The notes: generated by a model not told the origin, from the letters alone. Shown: positions 19,526 to 31,400, numbered from the stretch's first letter. The stretch: 64,000 bases of DNA from Platycnemis pennipes (GCA_933228895.1 OW121856.1:19485805-19549804), one strand, 5' to 3'. Numbers and translations are program-made.

Positions 19526-22201
19526 AACAGGAGAATCGTTAGAATAAGTTAATCAGTTGATACAAGCGCTGAAGCTATCGTTCGCCACATCGAGAGGAAT
19601 GTGATTAAAGAGTCGCAACCAAAGAAGTATGTACTACGCTAAGCCTTTGGCATGGATTTTACGGCTTTGATTCCAATGAGTAAATGAAAGAGGTTGAATG
19701 TACAGGAGTTGTGAATGCACACAGACTGACCGAGGAGATATGGGATCGATGTGAATGAGGTTGATGATATGGGAGCAGATGGACGAATCAAGTAACGAAG
19801 GGCAATGAGAAGACGATGGCGCGAAAGAAGTGCGAGAAGAAGAAAGTGGTTAAAAATCAGCCGAAGGATTTGTGTGGAATGAAGGGAGGGAGCGGAGGAA
19901 ATCGACGTTTAGAAGACAAACGGAATAGCAGCTTCAGTTTTTCGCCCGTTCAGGCCACCACTTAAATGGAAGCATACGTACTCTGGATGAATCAGCGCCT
20001 CCAATGAAACTACGCCCTTGATTACTGATGCAAATAGCATCCACTGCGCCTCCATCTACTAAGGGAGTTGGCTTTAATTTCGCACGGACGCATTAGCTGT
20101 GGCATGGTGCTGCAATGCGGTCTCCTCCCCAACGTGCAGCCTCCCGCATAGCCGTGCATCATGCCCGCACAGACTTCCAGGGGCGCCACCCAATCCCATG
20201 GGCGCCACAGTCGCCTCCCCCCCCCCCCCCTCCACTACCCTCACGTTAATTAGCCGTCGCCTTTCTTCCAGCCGAGACGTCTCGAACCCTTTAAAAGGCG
20301 ATGTTCCGCCATTATTATTACTCCGCGCGACGCTTATTGGATTCCTGCCTTCCTCTCGCGAGCGAGGGGGTTCGGAGTTCGACGTCCCTTGCACAACTTT
20401 TAATTGGATGAACAGGAGGCGGGGTGGCGTTTTCCCCTTTTTATTTCGCTGTCTCTCAATCCGTCTCCGCCATTCTCATTCAGCTTAAGTGGCGCGGGCA
20501 GGGGCGGCAGGCAGGGGCGGCAGGCAGGGGCGGCAGGCAGGGGTGGGGTTCGTTCGCGAGACGAGGGTGGCAGATGAGTGTACGTGTGGTTGGTCTGGAG
20601 AGGCTGCTTGGAGTGTTTGTTTGAGCCGAAGCCAAGAGTTCATTAGCCCCGGTAAATGGAAAAAGCACGCTTCTTTTATGCATGTTGTGCGAGGAGGATA
20701 TTTACGGCAAAACATGGGAATTTCAGGAAATAAATCGCCGCGGGGAATATCTCCGTGCAATTATCGGATTCAGTGAGTTCGATTCAAATGAATACCACAG
20801 CCATTTTGACCACCGTCCATTTCAGAATGGTGCATCCTTGTTTTGTGTAAAGAGGTCCCGTAACTACCTGGTTTGTGAGAGAAAATTCTATGCTTAAAAA
20901 TTTTATTACCACCCAGCGGTCAAAAAATTTAAATCGCGACTCAATAGTGGTACCATAAACTCAGAAAATATGTGTGAAATGGAAATTGCATGCAAAAGAT
21001 CAAAGGGATTTGAGGATACAATACACTTGCGTCCCATTAACGCAATATGAATGAGTTGTGAAAGCGTATACCGTGAAATAAGTATCTTCGATTAAAATTC
21101 ATGGAAACGAAGATGCAGGTGCATTATGAGTTGCAAAATTGGATTTCACAATTGGAAGCAACATATCAGCAATTGAATACCATAATTACAGCTACCGGGT
21201 AAAATACTCCGCCACACTGATTGCATTAATATTATGCTGTAGTGAATTTAATACAATTATTATTAGGATGAATACCCTGAAATATTTAAATAGAGTGAAG
21301 TTGTAACTGCTAACTATCTTCCAACTGGGAAAAAATTCCATGCGGTCAAAAATATATTTCAGTTAGTAGACTCACTGAAAATTTCCAGGATTACAAATAG
21401 CATATTGATTTAATTAGAACATACCAAGAAAAATGCAATTATTTTATAACTGGGATAAAAATATACCGTCAAAGGCTTTTTAAGCCTGAGATAACGAAAG
21501 GCAAAGACGCAAAAATAGTTAGATCTATAAGAGAAGGATGAAGCAACACAATAATGAAGGGCTCTCTGATGACGAAAATCTATTCTTAATATAGTAAATG
21601 TAATTTTTCTCCTCTGAATGAACGTCTGCCTTGGTCATAGAGCCAACGCTCTACAATTAAATTCAGAAACACAACCTCAGGTAGGATGGAAAGGACGCCC
21701 GCTTTTGGTTGGAGAAATTTAAATAGAAACTCCTTACAACACCCTCTAGGCTCTTGTCGATCTACACGAAATGACACAAAATCGATGAAAAGTTGGAAGG
21801 GTGGAAAAAATATCATTAATTAATGAGGAAATTTATTTCCGTGTTTCCGTGGTGGAAATTATCACAGCTAACCGTGAAACCAAATCCTTCTCCATCAATT
21901 TAAAAAATAATATATCAATAATGTTAACTCGCAAACATCCTTAAAATAAGAAATTAAAAATTTAAGTTGAAGACGTATGGTTTAGGAAATATATCTTCTT
22001 GAAATAACCTAGATTTAGCCTAGCTCTCTATAAATATAACTCATGAAGTAAATTAGTAGAAGGGATAATTTGTTTTTTTACCAATATATTTCCTTATTCT
22101 CGCCAATACTTGTAAAATTTTGTCAATATTTATTTAATAGATAAACAATAAAATCCAATGCTAATGTATACACAAACGTATAAGTGAGGAAATGTTTAAT
22201 T
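19526..22201. other. No gene seen; GC-rich island at about 20060-20620
   Basis: 19700-19900 is purine-rich. The 20060-20620 island is GC-rich, with a C-run at 20216-20232 and a 13-bp tandem repeat. The frames over it on both strands are compositional. 20900-22200 is AT-rich without recognisable features. Confidence 0.3.
20498..20545 (+). repeat. 13-bp tandem repeat, about 3.7 units
   Basis: CAGGGGCGGCAGG repeats exactly three times (20498-20536), followed by a partial unit with one change. It is a GC-rich minisatellite within the island. Confidence 0.85.
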
Positions 22202-22632
22202 AGAACGTGCATCTGGAGCATACCACTATATAGCAGCAAAGCATGACCGATAACAGCAGCAGAGAAGTTAAAGCTGGAAGCATTTAAAATGTGGTGCTAC
22301 CGAAGAATGATGAAGATTAAATGGATCGACGGAGTAGGTAACGAGAAAGTCTTACGTACGGAGAGTAGAAGAAAAGAGGTCTTATTAACCTTAAAAACAA
22401 GACGGGACGACTTAATCGGACATGCATTAAGACACGATGGCCTGATGAAGACAATCGCCGAAGGAAAGGTGAGCGGGAAGAATGGAAAAGGCAGGCTTCG
22501 TATAAGATATACGGAGCAAGTTGTGAAGGATGTAAAAGAGAAAAATTACGTTAATGTGAAGAGGTTGGACGATAGAAGAATCGAGGGCTACGTCAAACCA
22601 ATCTTAGTGCTGTTGGCCGATAACGATTATGA
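22202..22632 (+). mobile_element. LINE-B (RTE-like) 3' copy
   Basis: The translation covers the C-terminal block: 'EAFKMWCYRRMMKIKWIDGV', 'RRDDLIGHALRHDGLMKTIA', 'EGKVSGKNGKGRLRIRYTEQ', 'VVKDVKEKNYVNVKRLDDRR'. The frame from 22289 stays open for about 110 codons through this block and then runs on into unrelated sequence to 22915. The GATAACGATTATGAT end matches the short B 3' terminus. The RT core is missing. Confidence 0.75.
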
Positions 22633-23061
22633 TACTGTTTCAGAAAATGACCATGTTTTTATGTTTTCACGAGGGAACGAAACACATCTGATGGAATTCA
22701 CTTCCACCGTATCAACTAGAAGCGCCCAAGGCTTCTCCGAGGTGTACGTACCACCGAAGCCATTCATTACATTCACAGCCCTTTTCGGTGTCATCGCAAT
22801 TCTGTTCTGGCGATATCCCTGTTTCGGAAAGATTTCAATTAACCTAGAAAAAGTTTCCGAGATGCAGCCTCCGCAAGTTGACGCGGACAAACAGCGTACG
22901 ACGAAGCACAAATAATGGACGGTCGCACCGCGGATGCAAGGATTGCCGCTAACAATTGCCGCTCGGCGACGAGTCGTTCCCGGTCCACCTCCCTCACCAT
23001 TCGCCTAACCACTGCCACTCAATTTTTGGAGGAGGAATAATTCGATAGAGCGATTCTATAA
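22633..23061. other. No gene seen
   Basis: The open frame that leaves LINE-B continues to 22915 over sequence with no recognised domain. The opposite strand is also open, so this is weak evidence for coding. 22910-23030 is moderately GC-rich. Confidence 0.3.
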
Positions 23062-23830
23062 AAATAGTAACATGAAGATCGAAAGCGTTGAAACCATAAG
23101 GTATTTAGGCGTAACAATCGCTAAAGATTTATCTGGGGAAGACACATCCGGGAAATATGCGGCCGAGCGAAGAGAAAGCTAGCATTTATAAACAGAGTAC
23201 TTGGGAAATATGATAAGAAGACAAAAGAGCGATGTTAATTTTCACTAGGCCCCACCTTGAGTCTGTACCCAGTGTATGCAAACCGAATGAATTAGGTTCC
23301 ATCAGAGAACTAGAAAGTGTGCAGAGTAGAGCAGCTAGGTTCGTTAATAGGTGTTACGATAGGTAGAGTAGTGTTTCAGAGTTAATACAAGAATTAGGGT
23401 GGGAGTCATTATCAGAGCGTAGGTTAAGTTACAGAATAAATTTATTGAAGAAATTTCTATCGGATAGCTTTACTGAAGATGTTAGGCACATATAAAAAAA
23501 AATCAGCGTATTATGCTAGATTTGACCAGATAAATAAGATTAGAGAGATAGATTGTCGTATCGATAGATTCAAAATGGCATTTTTCCCCCGTTCTATAAG
23601 AGAACACAATAGGAAGCATAGCAAATGTAGAGGAAATATTTTAGACTAGTCTTTAGTGCTTGATGCATGTATTAACAACCAATACCTTATTACAATGTAG
23701 ATACTAACAATCTAGTTGCATGATACTCTATAGTAGCTTTTTTGCATTTCAATAGTGCATGCTTGGTGATCTTCACCCCCTGCCACACACCCTCGCTGTG
23801 GGTTGCAGGGTATCGCGTAGATATAGATGA
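23062..23830 (+). mobile_element. LINE-A2 copy, 5'-truncated, with full tail
   Basis: The order is 'KIESVETIRYLGVTIAKDLS', 'TRPHLESVPSVCKPNELG', 'SIRELESVQSRAARFVNRCY', 'SSVSELIQELGWESLSERRL', 'NLLKKFLSDSFTEDVRHI', then an A-run frameshift near 23490 and 'IREIDCRIDRFK'. The 3' UTR, hairpin (23775-23815) and GCGTAGATATAGATGA tail follow. Stops (for example 'CYDR' then TAG) make it inactive. It starts close to where the 5405-6040 copy also keeps homology. Confidence 0.75.
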
Positions 23831-24039
23831 AGGATTGCAGAAGAGGGAGGGAGTTGTGGACGACTATCACCCTCTCTTCATTTTAGCTGGAGCACGCGCG
23901 TCATTTTCCAAATATAAAATTGACAACCGAGTGTGAGTGCGCGTAACGTGGCGGGCAAAGAGGAAATGACGTCATAAACGAACAACCACGCGGGAATTTA
24001 GGGTGATTGATAAATCAGAAAACAATACAAATCGTCCGG

Positions 24040-24285
24040 GACAAGAAGACAGGACAACTTAGTCCGGCTACATCATCAGACATGATGGCCTGATGAAGAC
24101 AATTGTTGGACTAGTGGACGAGAAGAATGGCAAAGGAAGACCTCGCATGAGATACATGGAACAAGTGATGAAGTATGCGAAAGTGAAGAAATACGTAAAT
24201 ATGACGAGATTAGCCGATAGAAGAACTAAGTGGAGAGGTACCTCAAACCAATCTGTGGATTAATGATGATGATCCAAAATCGGCA
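24040..24285 (+). mobile_element. LINE-B 3' fragment
   Basis: AGACAGGACAACTTAGTCCG and the frame 'RHDGLMKTIVGLVDEKNGKG' then 'RPRMRYMEQVMKYAKVKKYV' match the B C-terminus, closest to the copy at 43615-44200. It ends TTAATGATGATGAT, the short B tail. Confidence 0.65.
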
Positions 24286-24514
24286 CTTATCGACATGTTG
24301 TCCCACTTAATTTTTTCTTGGTTCCAATCAGGCTGACGGTAAAGAAATAAAAATTTGGACACAATGGACAAAGTTTAGGGGTCGCACATCAGCTTCAAAC
24401 TATGTGAAATAGCTATTTTCCTCAAAAAGTATACATTTATCTAATATACAAGTGTCTGGCGGTCGAGCAGGTAGGTGTTTCTCATGGGTGGTGATTTCAC
24501 ATATTTCGAGAAGT

Positions 24515-25035
24515 ACATTAGATGAACAACAATGGGAATCATTGTCAGGCCGTAGCCTGAAATTTGGACTGAATTTCTTAAGTAATTTCCAAGATAATAT
24601 TTTCTCTTATGACGTTAGAATAGTTTTCGAACTCCAATTTACTATGGTTGGCTGAACCATAATCATAAAATTAGAGAAATTGATTGCCGAACGGACAGAT
24701 TCAAAATGTCCTTCTTTCCTCGTACAATTACGGATAAGAAAAACTGTAAACTTATGGAATAGTAAAAATATAAGTGAATCAGTGGATAGCGTAGGTAGTT
24801 GCATAATGGTATAAGGGCTTCAAGCTAGCACAACTAACAGCATATTATTGCATGCTTGCTATTTTTGTTTCGCTACTTTTATATTTTTTTAAACTGAATT
24901 TTAGACCAGAATACAACCAATCCTTGCTGATTACTAATCCTTTTTATATATGATATTAAATACATTTTTGGTTTAAACTCACCCCGTGCCACACACATTT
25001 ATAGTGTCTTGCAGGCTATTATGTTGATACAATTG
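24515..25035 (+). mobile_element. LINE-A1 copy, 5'-truncated
   Basis: 'QWESLSGRSLKFGLNFLSNF' and 'QDNIFSYDVRIVF' are followed, after a frameshift, by 'KIREIDCRTDRFKMSFFPRT'. The 3' UTR has the A1 words, and the hairpin at 24977-25020 is mutated (CCCCGTGCC ... CTTGCAGGC). The tail is eroded. Confidence 0.7.
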
Positions 25036-25527
25036 CACAAATAGACACCATAACGTTTTCGAACGATGTGATTTACGGTAGAGGGCGGGGATTTAAGGAG
25101 TTATTGGTCTTATTTGCTTCAGGTAGGCAAGCTGGTCATTGGGAACAAGGGAACAGCCATGAAAATCCGCATTTCGAAGAAGAATATTATTTAATGGGCA
25201 ACCTCTGATAAGATATTTCCATTGTTTAGAACTCAATATTATTAATATTCTAATGTCTTTCATTTAAGATAACATATATGTACCTTGTGAACAAATTTGT
25301 AAGAAAACAATTGGGAAAGAACGTTATTTTCTGTAACGACGGCCTTACCGATCAACTGTCACTTGGACATCTTTACATCATTTTCATAATAATTATTTCT
25401 TTCCTTAGAGATTTCTGCTAACTAATATTGCCTTTGCTGTTCAATTTTGCATAAGTTATTATGTATAAGGAAGTTTTGTCCCGCGCCGCGGGATCCAATG
25501 TAAGCATCTGGTGTTTGCCAATCGTAG
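25036..25527. other. No gene seen
   Basis: AT-rich spacer without recognised repeats or coding blocks. Confidence 0.3.
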
Positions 25528-25683
25528 TTGCTGAGTGAAGTTTTCTCAGGTCCTCCACCGGGTTACTGCGTCCATCTCCGCCGACGTTTCGGGAATCGAA
25601 ACGTCGTGACGTTTCAATTCCCGACACTGCCATCATCTTCAGAAGCCCTGATTCGGGTGAAGGACCCGAGAAAACTCACTCAA
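25528..25683. mobile_element. Palindromic Penelope-like terminal fragment
   Basis: The ends are inverted: GCTGAGTGAAGTTTTCTCAGG (from about 25530) against GGACCCGAGAAAACTCACTCA (to 25683). The centre has GACGTTTCGGGAATCGAAAC followed by GTGACGTTTCAATTCCCG. The minus strand holds CTGAAGATGATGGCAG, then GAAAC, reminiscent of the CUGAWGA ... GAAA core of hammerhead motifs in Penelope-like element ends, and ACCCGGTGGAGGACCTGAG with GAGAAAACTTC, also typical of those ends. The stem II expected of a working hammerhead is poor. The Penelope assignment rests on recalled family features. Confidence 0.45.
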
Positions 25684-25945
25684 AATAAGCATGCTAACGA
25701 CGTGAGCGCTTAGAGTCGGAATACCAAAAAAGGACTTGTTACTTAACTCCTACCGTCGAGAATATCATCCCTAAATGTACCTTTAACGGTAATAACATAT
25801 TGGGCCACCCCTTGCTCCAACAATCCCATATCCTCCCTATTTCAATCTAAATTCTCTTGTAGGAAATTCCTTTAAGTATCCACTCAATACCTCACCTGGC
25901 TATCCATCTAAACCTATAATAAACCTAAATACCGCACCTTTACTC

Positions 25946-26795
25946 CCTTGGAAAAAGAATTGTTCTCCTCCTAGTTCGTACAAAATAAGTAATAATGGAA
26001 TTACAAACGTGGAATCCATAAATATCTTGGAAAAAGACTAACACAATATCTTTCCTGGGGTAAACACATACGTGAAATAATGGGTCAAGCTAATCGTTGA
26101 CTGGGATTCATCTAAAGAGTATTGGGTAAATGTGACGAACATGTACGAGAAATCGGCTCCTTTTCCCTTGTAAGACCTCATTTAGAATATGCTGCCAGTG
26201 TATGGGATCCCTACGAAATCGGTCTAAGTAATGAACTTGAACGTGTGCAGCGAAGATCGGCAAGATTTGTATAGGGGCGGTACGATAACTAGATTAGCGT
26301 AACCAGTCTATTAAATGAATTAAAATGGGAATCAATGTCAGATAGTAGGTTGAAATTTAGACTTAATCTCCTAAATAAGTTCCAAGATAATATTTTCAGT
26401 GATGACGTTAAAAATATTTTTCGAACCCCAACTAACTATGGTAGACTGGACCATAATTACAAAATTAGAGAAATTGATTGCCGAACTGACAGATTCAAAA
26501 TGTCCTTTTTTCCCCGTGTAATTTGGGATATGAATAGCGGTAAATAAGTCCACTACTAGTGAATCAATCCATAGCATAAGTAGTTGCATGTTGGTATAAG
26601 GACTTGAAGGTAACCCAACTAACAGCACGTTTTTCCATGCTTAGTTTGCTATTTTTATCTTTTTGAATAGTGCCGTTTATACTAATATATTAATACTAAT
26701 CCTTTTTTATGCATGATATGTAGTGCACGTTTGGTGAGAATTCACCCACTGCCACACACCTTTGTGGTGGCTGGCAGGATATTATGTAAATATTT
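25946..26795 (+). mobile_element. LINE-A1 copy, 850 bp, 5'-truncated
   Basis: It begins at 'WKKN(N)SPPS.YKISNN' and proceeds through 'GKHIREIMGQANR', 'RPHLEYAASVWDPYEIGLSN', 'ELERVQRRSARFV', 'SDSRLKFRLNLLNKFQDNIF', 'SDDVKNIFRTPTNYGRLDHN' and 'KIREIDCRTDRFKMSFFPRV'. Single-base changes give stops and a frameshift near 26010 and 26273. The A1 3' UTR is complete. The hairpin is at 26743-26785 and the tail is reduced to ATATTATGTAAATATT. Confidence 0.8.
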
Positions 26796-27400
26796 ACTCA
26801 TTGCAATCTTTTCCGCATGAGCCATTTTCACCTCTCCCCATAAAAACTGATTGCACTCCATCACCCCGGAGACACCGACTGCTTAGCAAACGGCAACGCA
26901 ACCATTTCCCACACAACAACCACCTACTCACAAAGAGCTATTCCTACCGCCTCCAAAAACTCTAGATTCGGGTATGGTGTCCACACTTTTCCTCACCATA
27001 TCTCACCTTTTCCAGATTAATTCCTATCCTTTTTGAATCTATTCCTCAACATTTTTGCTTTCTCTACTCTCATTCCACCGAGCCATCATAAAACTCTGGA
27101 CAAGAATATACATAAAATACCCTTGTAGCAAACTACCAAATAATGGCTACTTTTCCTCTACCCAAACTTGCCTTTTAGTAAGTTCACTCTTGGAGTAAAC
27201 TCACTCTTGAGACGGCAATATAGAGTAAATGCCTCATTTCAAAAAGGACGAAAGGAAAAGAGGTAGCAAGCTAAGGCGCTGGATCAAGACGTTGAAGCTA
27301 AGAGGTTTCCTCTCGGATGCAGAGCCGCTGGAGAGAAAGACAGTGTATCTACATCCGTCACACCCGGAATCGGCCTTTGGGAAATCGGCGCTCAAAGTTA
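26796..27400. other. No gene seen
   Basis: AT-rich, pyrimidine-biased spacer. The short frame at 27229-27459 ends in a LINE-A tail and has no recognisable domain. Confidence 0.3.
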
Positions 27401-27404
27401 CGCG

Positions 27405-27490
27405 TCTACATCTAGATAATACCCTGAAAAACACCGGAAAGGTGTGTGGCTGGGGGTGAACCATCACCAAAAATGCATTATAAATCATAG
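27405..27490 (-). mobile_element. LINE-A1 tail-only fragment
   Basis: CTACATCTAGATAATACCC, the hairpin (27418-27460) and the first UTR bases (CACCAAAAATGCATTATAAA) are present in minus orientation with nothing further upstream of the element. A target duplication could not be identified. Confidence 0.6.
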
Positions 27491-28004
27491 AAAAACTTAC
27501 TGCCATGTTATCGTGCGAAAATAATACTGCTCCGCTTATAAAGTACTTATTGAAACCACGCCTCACTACCAGCACGTCGAGGAAAATATTAATGATGTAG
27601 TTACGAGACACGTGAAATGATAGCTATAAATGTGACTAAATCGTTAATTAATACAAAGTAATCTGATAGTTTCTGATTATTAAGTGATTTATACAAATAA
27701 ACAAAATTATGCATTTATATTTCCTAGAGGATGCAAGAGTTAGTGGTGTTAAAACATTTACACGGTAAAAAATCACAACATTCTAATTTCTATACCAAAA
27801 TCTACTATACTTATTCTGATTACCCTATGTACTTTCACTATAACCTATTACTGTCCCTAACTGTAGGTGAAAACAATGAATTCTTGAACCTCTCCGTCTT
27901 ACTAACTATTCCTCTCATTTTATCTTCAGATTTCGTGGTCGCCTGCGGAGTCTTTTCTCGGCTGCTTCACCTCAGCCTGCATCGAGACGCACATCGGCTC
28001 TGTC
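27491..28004. other. No gene seen
   Basis: AT-rich spacer. The frame at 27731-28024 shows no domain. Confidence 0.3.
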
Positions 28005-28073
28005 CAGCAGTCAGCGGTTGCTGAGAAGACGAATGTCAGCAGTCAGCGGTTGCTGAGGAGAAGCGAAGGTCAG
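28005..28073 (+). repeat. Imperfect tandem duplication
   Basis: CAGCAGTCAGCGGTTGCTGAG occurs twice about 36 bp apart (from about 28006 and from about 28037), followed each time by AGA-rich sequence. CAGCGGTTGCTG is itself partly self-complementary. Confidence 0.6.
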
Positions 28074-28149
28074 CAGAGGACTTATGCACCTGAGCAGTGC
28101 ACGTTGTGGCTGATAAAAGGAAGGACTTTACTACAGAAAGGAAAAAGGG

Positions 28150-28245
28150 TAATACGAAGCCTGGAGCCAGCATTAGCCTACTCTTAGACACCACGACTCA
28201 TCCATTGGATGGTGAACTGTACTTGAAGTACTCTTCGCACAACCA
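28150..28245 (-). mobile_element. SINE-1 body fragment
   Basis: CAGCATTAGCCTACTCTTAG, then CATCCATTGGATGG and ACTTGAAGTACTC parallel the SINE-1 body at 19010-19130 and 39010-39116. The tRNA-like head is absent. Confidence 0.45.
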
Positions 28246-28389
28246 ATACCAAGGCCTGAAACTGAACACTCAGAATAGAATGCAAGTACCCTAACCTCCA
28301 CAGCAACTTCATCCCCTAATTTGTCATTTCAGAATATTCCTCGGGTTCCTCTTACACTTCCTGAACCCATTGATAATAGTAATAATTTC

Positions 28390-28562
28390 TATAATGATCA
28401 AAGGTGCCCCCAATTACGATCATTGTAATATATATGGACAACACATTTAAAAACACCCATGCCCTGGACAGATGAGTTTTACCCAGGAGGGACTCGAACC
28501 CGCGACCTTCGGAATGGCAGGCGAGGACTTAACCCCGCCGCCACCGAGGCCGTCTATCATCA
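28390..28562 (-). mobile_element. SINE-2, tRNA-derived
   Basis: The minus strand starts CGGCCTCGGTGGCGGCGGGG (A-box region about 28548-28531) and has a perfect B box GGTTCGAGTCC (28500-28490). The spacing is tRNA-like. The body follows: CTCCTGGGTAAAACTCATCT, CAGGGCATGGGTG. The expanded GGCGGCGG in the D-arm position argues against a working tRNA gene. The body does not match SINE-1. Confidence 0.65.
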
Positions 28563-28667
28563 TAGGTCCACCGTGGAAGTGTCTGTAAATTTCGGTTGTG
28601 CGCGTCTTTAAAGTTCGATGAAACGATGAATTAACAACATATTTCTGCTATTTATTTCTGAAAACAT

Positions 28668-29400
28668 TGTATCATCACTAGTCAGCAATCCTGGGATTTG
28701 TTTGAAGAAGCTCCTATTACCTAATATCTTTATATTTACGGTATCTCTTCTCTTTCGTACCCTTCATCCAATGTTTCATAAATCTCATACCTGCCTTTTC
28801 CAAACATCCCGTTCACTTTTCCTTCTACGATTGTCTTCATCAGATCATGGTGTCTAAAGATATGCCCAATAAAGTTTTCCCGTCTTCTTTTTGGGGTTTC
28901 CAGCAGACCTCTCTTTTGTCTCACTCTTCTTAGGACTTCTTCGTTTGTCACTCAGTCGATCCATTTAATCTTCATCATTCTTCTGTAGCACCACATTTCG
29001 AATGCTTCCACCATCTTATCCTCCACTTCTCTCATCATCCATGCCTCACTACCATAAAGAAACATGATCCAGATGTACGTTCTGAAGAATAGTTTCCTCA
29101 CTTTTACATGAAATTCTACATTCCCAGTTGCAAGCAGATTCTTCTTTTGGTAGAATGCCCTCTTTGCCTGGGTTATTCTACTGACCATTTCTTTCTTGCT
29201 TCGTCCATCGTTCGTTACTCGGCTTCCCAGGTTACAGAAATCTTTCACCTCTTCAAGGTTTTGTTTTCCTAGTTTAACATTGGTATTTGCCTCTTCTCCC
29301 TTGCTGCATACCAATATTTTAGTCGTCTTCTTATTGATATTTAGCTGATATCTGGCCATTGTTCTTTCCATGGTTATAACAATCTTATTCAGAAAAACAT
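28668..29400 (-). mobile_element. LINE-B (RTE-like) 3' copy
   Basis: On the minus strand from 29395: 'ITMERTMARYQLNINKKTTK', 'EVKDFCNLGSRVTNDGRSKK', 'TQAKRAFYQKKNLLATGN', 'FLYGSEAWMMREVEDKM', 'EAFEMWCYRRMMKIKWID', a stop, and 'GHIFRHHDLMKTIVEGKVNG'. It ends in AATCCCAGGATTGCTGAC and a GATGATAC terminus. The frame is open for about 150 codons, then interrupted once and shifted near 28770. It is well preserved but lacks the RT catalytic core. Confidence 0.8.
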
Positions 29401-31137
29401 TTACAAAACCAAATGTTGGAATAATGCTGGAGATAAGGGTTGTACATTGAAACTTGGCACGTGAACTTTTTTGCATTGCATTATTTTTATTTACTCATTG
29501 TAGAAGAATGAAAACTTTGAAGAGTTAATTGAGTAATGTTATATTGGAATAAATGGTTATTTAGGAATTTAATTTACTAATAAAATATATTTAGATAGTA
29601 AAAAGACTAGCCAGATAACAAGATATACCCTAAATTCGTCAGCATTACTTTTTGTGCTCAAATACTTTGTATTTCAATTAGACAAAAGGTACATGAATTG
29701 TTGGAAAATTTATGTATTTTTTAAAAGTTTACAAAAGATGACCCTGAAACTTCGACTTGATTTTATTTATAATTCTCAATATATTAGCCGAGAATATGTC
29801 GTGTTGTCGCAAGCACCCGACCTCAGTTTCTTTTCGATTTCGGCAAGCGCTGATTGCTTCCTCAACCCAGAGCTATAACTTGAGGACATTTGGATGTTTC
29901 AACGTTTCATGCTTGGTAATGATAAAATCATGAATCTGATATTATTTATTGCTTACCCTCATTCCATCACCATACACCATCCATTCCCAGCTTCATTTGA
30001 GGCAGAAATCTTCAACATTTCCCTACAAAATGATGAAATAAACGTTTTAGTGCGACTAATAATGCAATGCTTGGATAATTAAAACTACCTGGAATACAGG
30101 CAACATTTTACAACTGAGATTTGTGGAAGACCTGATAACTATGCTAGCATTTGATGTAGATTAAAATTTAAAAAGTTTATCATGGAAGTGTTCCAACATC
30201 TGTCACGAAAAAGTGAACTAGCCGACCCTCAGATTAATCTTTTATTTAAATTTACCCTTTTCTACCATTTTAAAAATGTCCAGCTCCGAAACACAGTCAT
30301 GGATGTAAATTTTAGCCAAAAGTTTGCCAATTCATAAAATTCTATTTCGCTGAAACCAATTTGAAAAAATCAATCGTTTGCATTTCACGTGGAATATTCA
30401 CTTTGTCCAAAATCGTTCCACATATGAAATATCAAAGGGAAACAATAAAAGTGTGTTTTATAGTAAAAAATATTCATCAACTGAAAATTTCAATACTTGA
30501 AATACTAGAAATAATATCAAAATTCGTAATGACTCTTTGAGGCTTCAAGTCGTGTCCGATCCAGGAACGATGCTGTAAAACGCACAGTAACAAGTTAATT
30601 AATATATTTTCACCTCAGGGGAAGGTAACGTAATTTAACTGTCAAACTTTCGCCAGTATAGTAAATCCATTTGAATTAAATATTCGTATTCAGCAAAAGA
30701 TGTTCGCCAATAGCCTTCACAAAGTGACTACCTTTTCGCAAATACGGCGATGAAATGTGTGCAGTTGGACTCGAGAGAAAATACATGATATTAATTTAGA
30801 GTTCCAATACTCCGTTAAAGAAAAAAACATTTTTAAATTTTTCAATAGGTTTTAATTTTTATGCAATGATTTATTTAATGAATCCATGGACAGGGCTGAT
30901 TTGAACAAAGGAAGATATTTGGAAATGAGTAGTAGGTAAACATTACTTAAAAACAAGCAGAGCGGAAACCGAATACAGGCACACACACATACTTATGCAC
31001 AGCACCCTTCAAGCATTTTCTATGGCCTGTAAAAGGGAGAAAACCATCACGAGAATGCACTTTATACGCAAATTAATGGATAAATTACTACCTAATAAAT
31101 TGAACGTGATATATAGAGCAAGTTTTTAAAGATCTGA
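29401..31137. other. No gene seen; AT-rich spacer
   Basis: Long AT-rich stretch with chance frames only. A decayed LINE-A-like tail in minus orientation may exist around 31010-31080 (CACCCTTCAAGC ... CATCACGAGAATGCAC), too weak to call. Confidence 0.3.
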
Positions 31138-31153
31138 AAATAGGAAAATCACG

Positions 31154-31287
31154 AATTCAAAGACCGCGAAATGGCCGCGAAAACTTTAGCGGCCTTACCT
31201 GCTGAAATTGCACATTAGCAAGATTACGTTTTTACGGGACCGGTCACGGTCAAGGCGAATGATTTTTTCTCTGTGGAATTTCTTGCG
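31154..31287 (+). mobile_element. Short element E (SINE-like), copy 1
   Basis: This 134-bp insert lies between identical 16-bp copies of AAATAGGAAAATCACG (31138-31153 and 31288-31303). It matches the minus strand of 38491-38631: GAAAACTTTAGCGGC, then GGTCAAGGCGAATGATTTTT, then CTCTGTGGAAT. Long, non-fixed target duplications on both copies favour target-primed insertion by a LINE. A pol III B-box-like GGTCAAGGC is present, but A and B boxes are not convincing. Confidence 0.7.
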
Positions 31288-31303
31288 AAATAGGAAAATC
31301 ACG

Positions 31304-31400
31304 TAATAACGAAGAGGTTAGATGATTAGGGAATGGAGTGGAGAGCTGCATCAAACCGATCTTAGGATTCTTTATCCACTATGATGATTAAGAGAAACGC
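31304..31400 (+). mobile_element. LINE-B 3' end fragment
   Basis: GAAGAGGTTAGATGATTAGG, a GAGAGCTGCATCAAACCGAT stretch and GGATTCTTTATCCACTATGA match the last codons and the terminus of family B. It starts within the target duplication of element E, so E may have gone into this B copy. Confidence 0.5.

Noticed and set aside
28490..28562. Functional tRNA gene on the minus strand
   Set aside because: Good A and B boxes, but an expanded D-arm region, no convincing acceptor stem, and a SINE-type body directly after it.
31010..31080. Another LINE-A tail in minus orientation
   Set aside because: Only loose word matches; the hairpin cannot be drawn.
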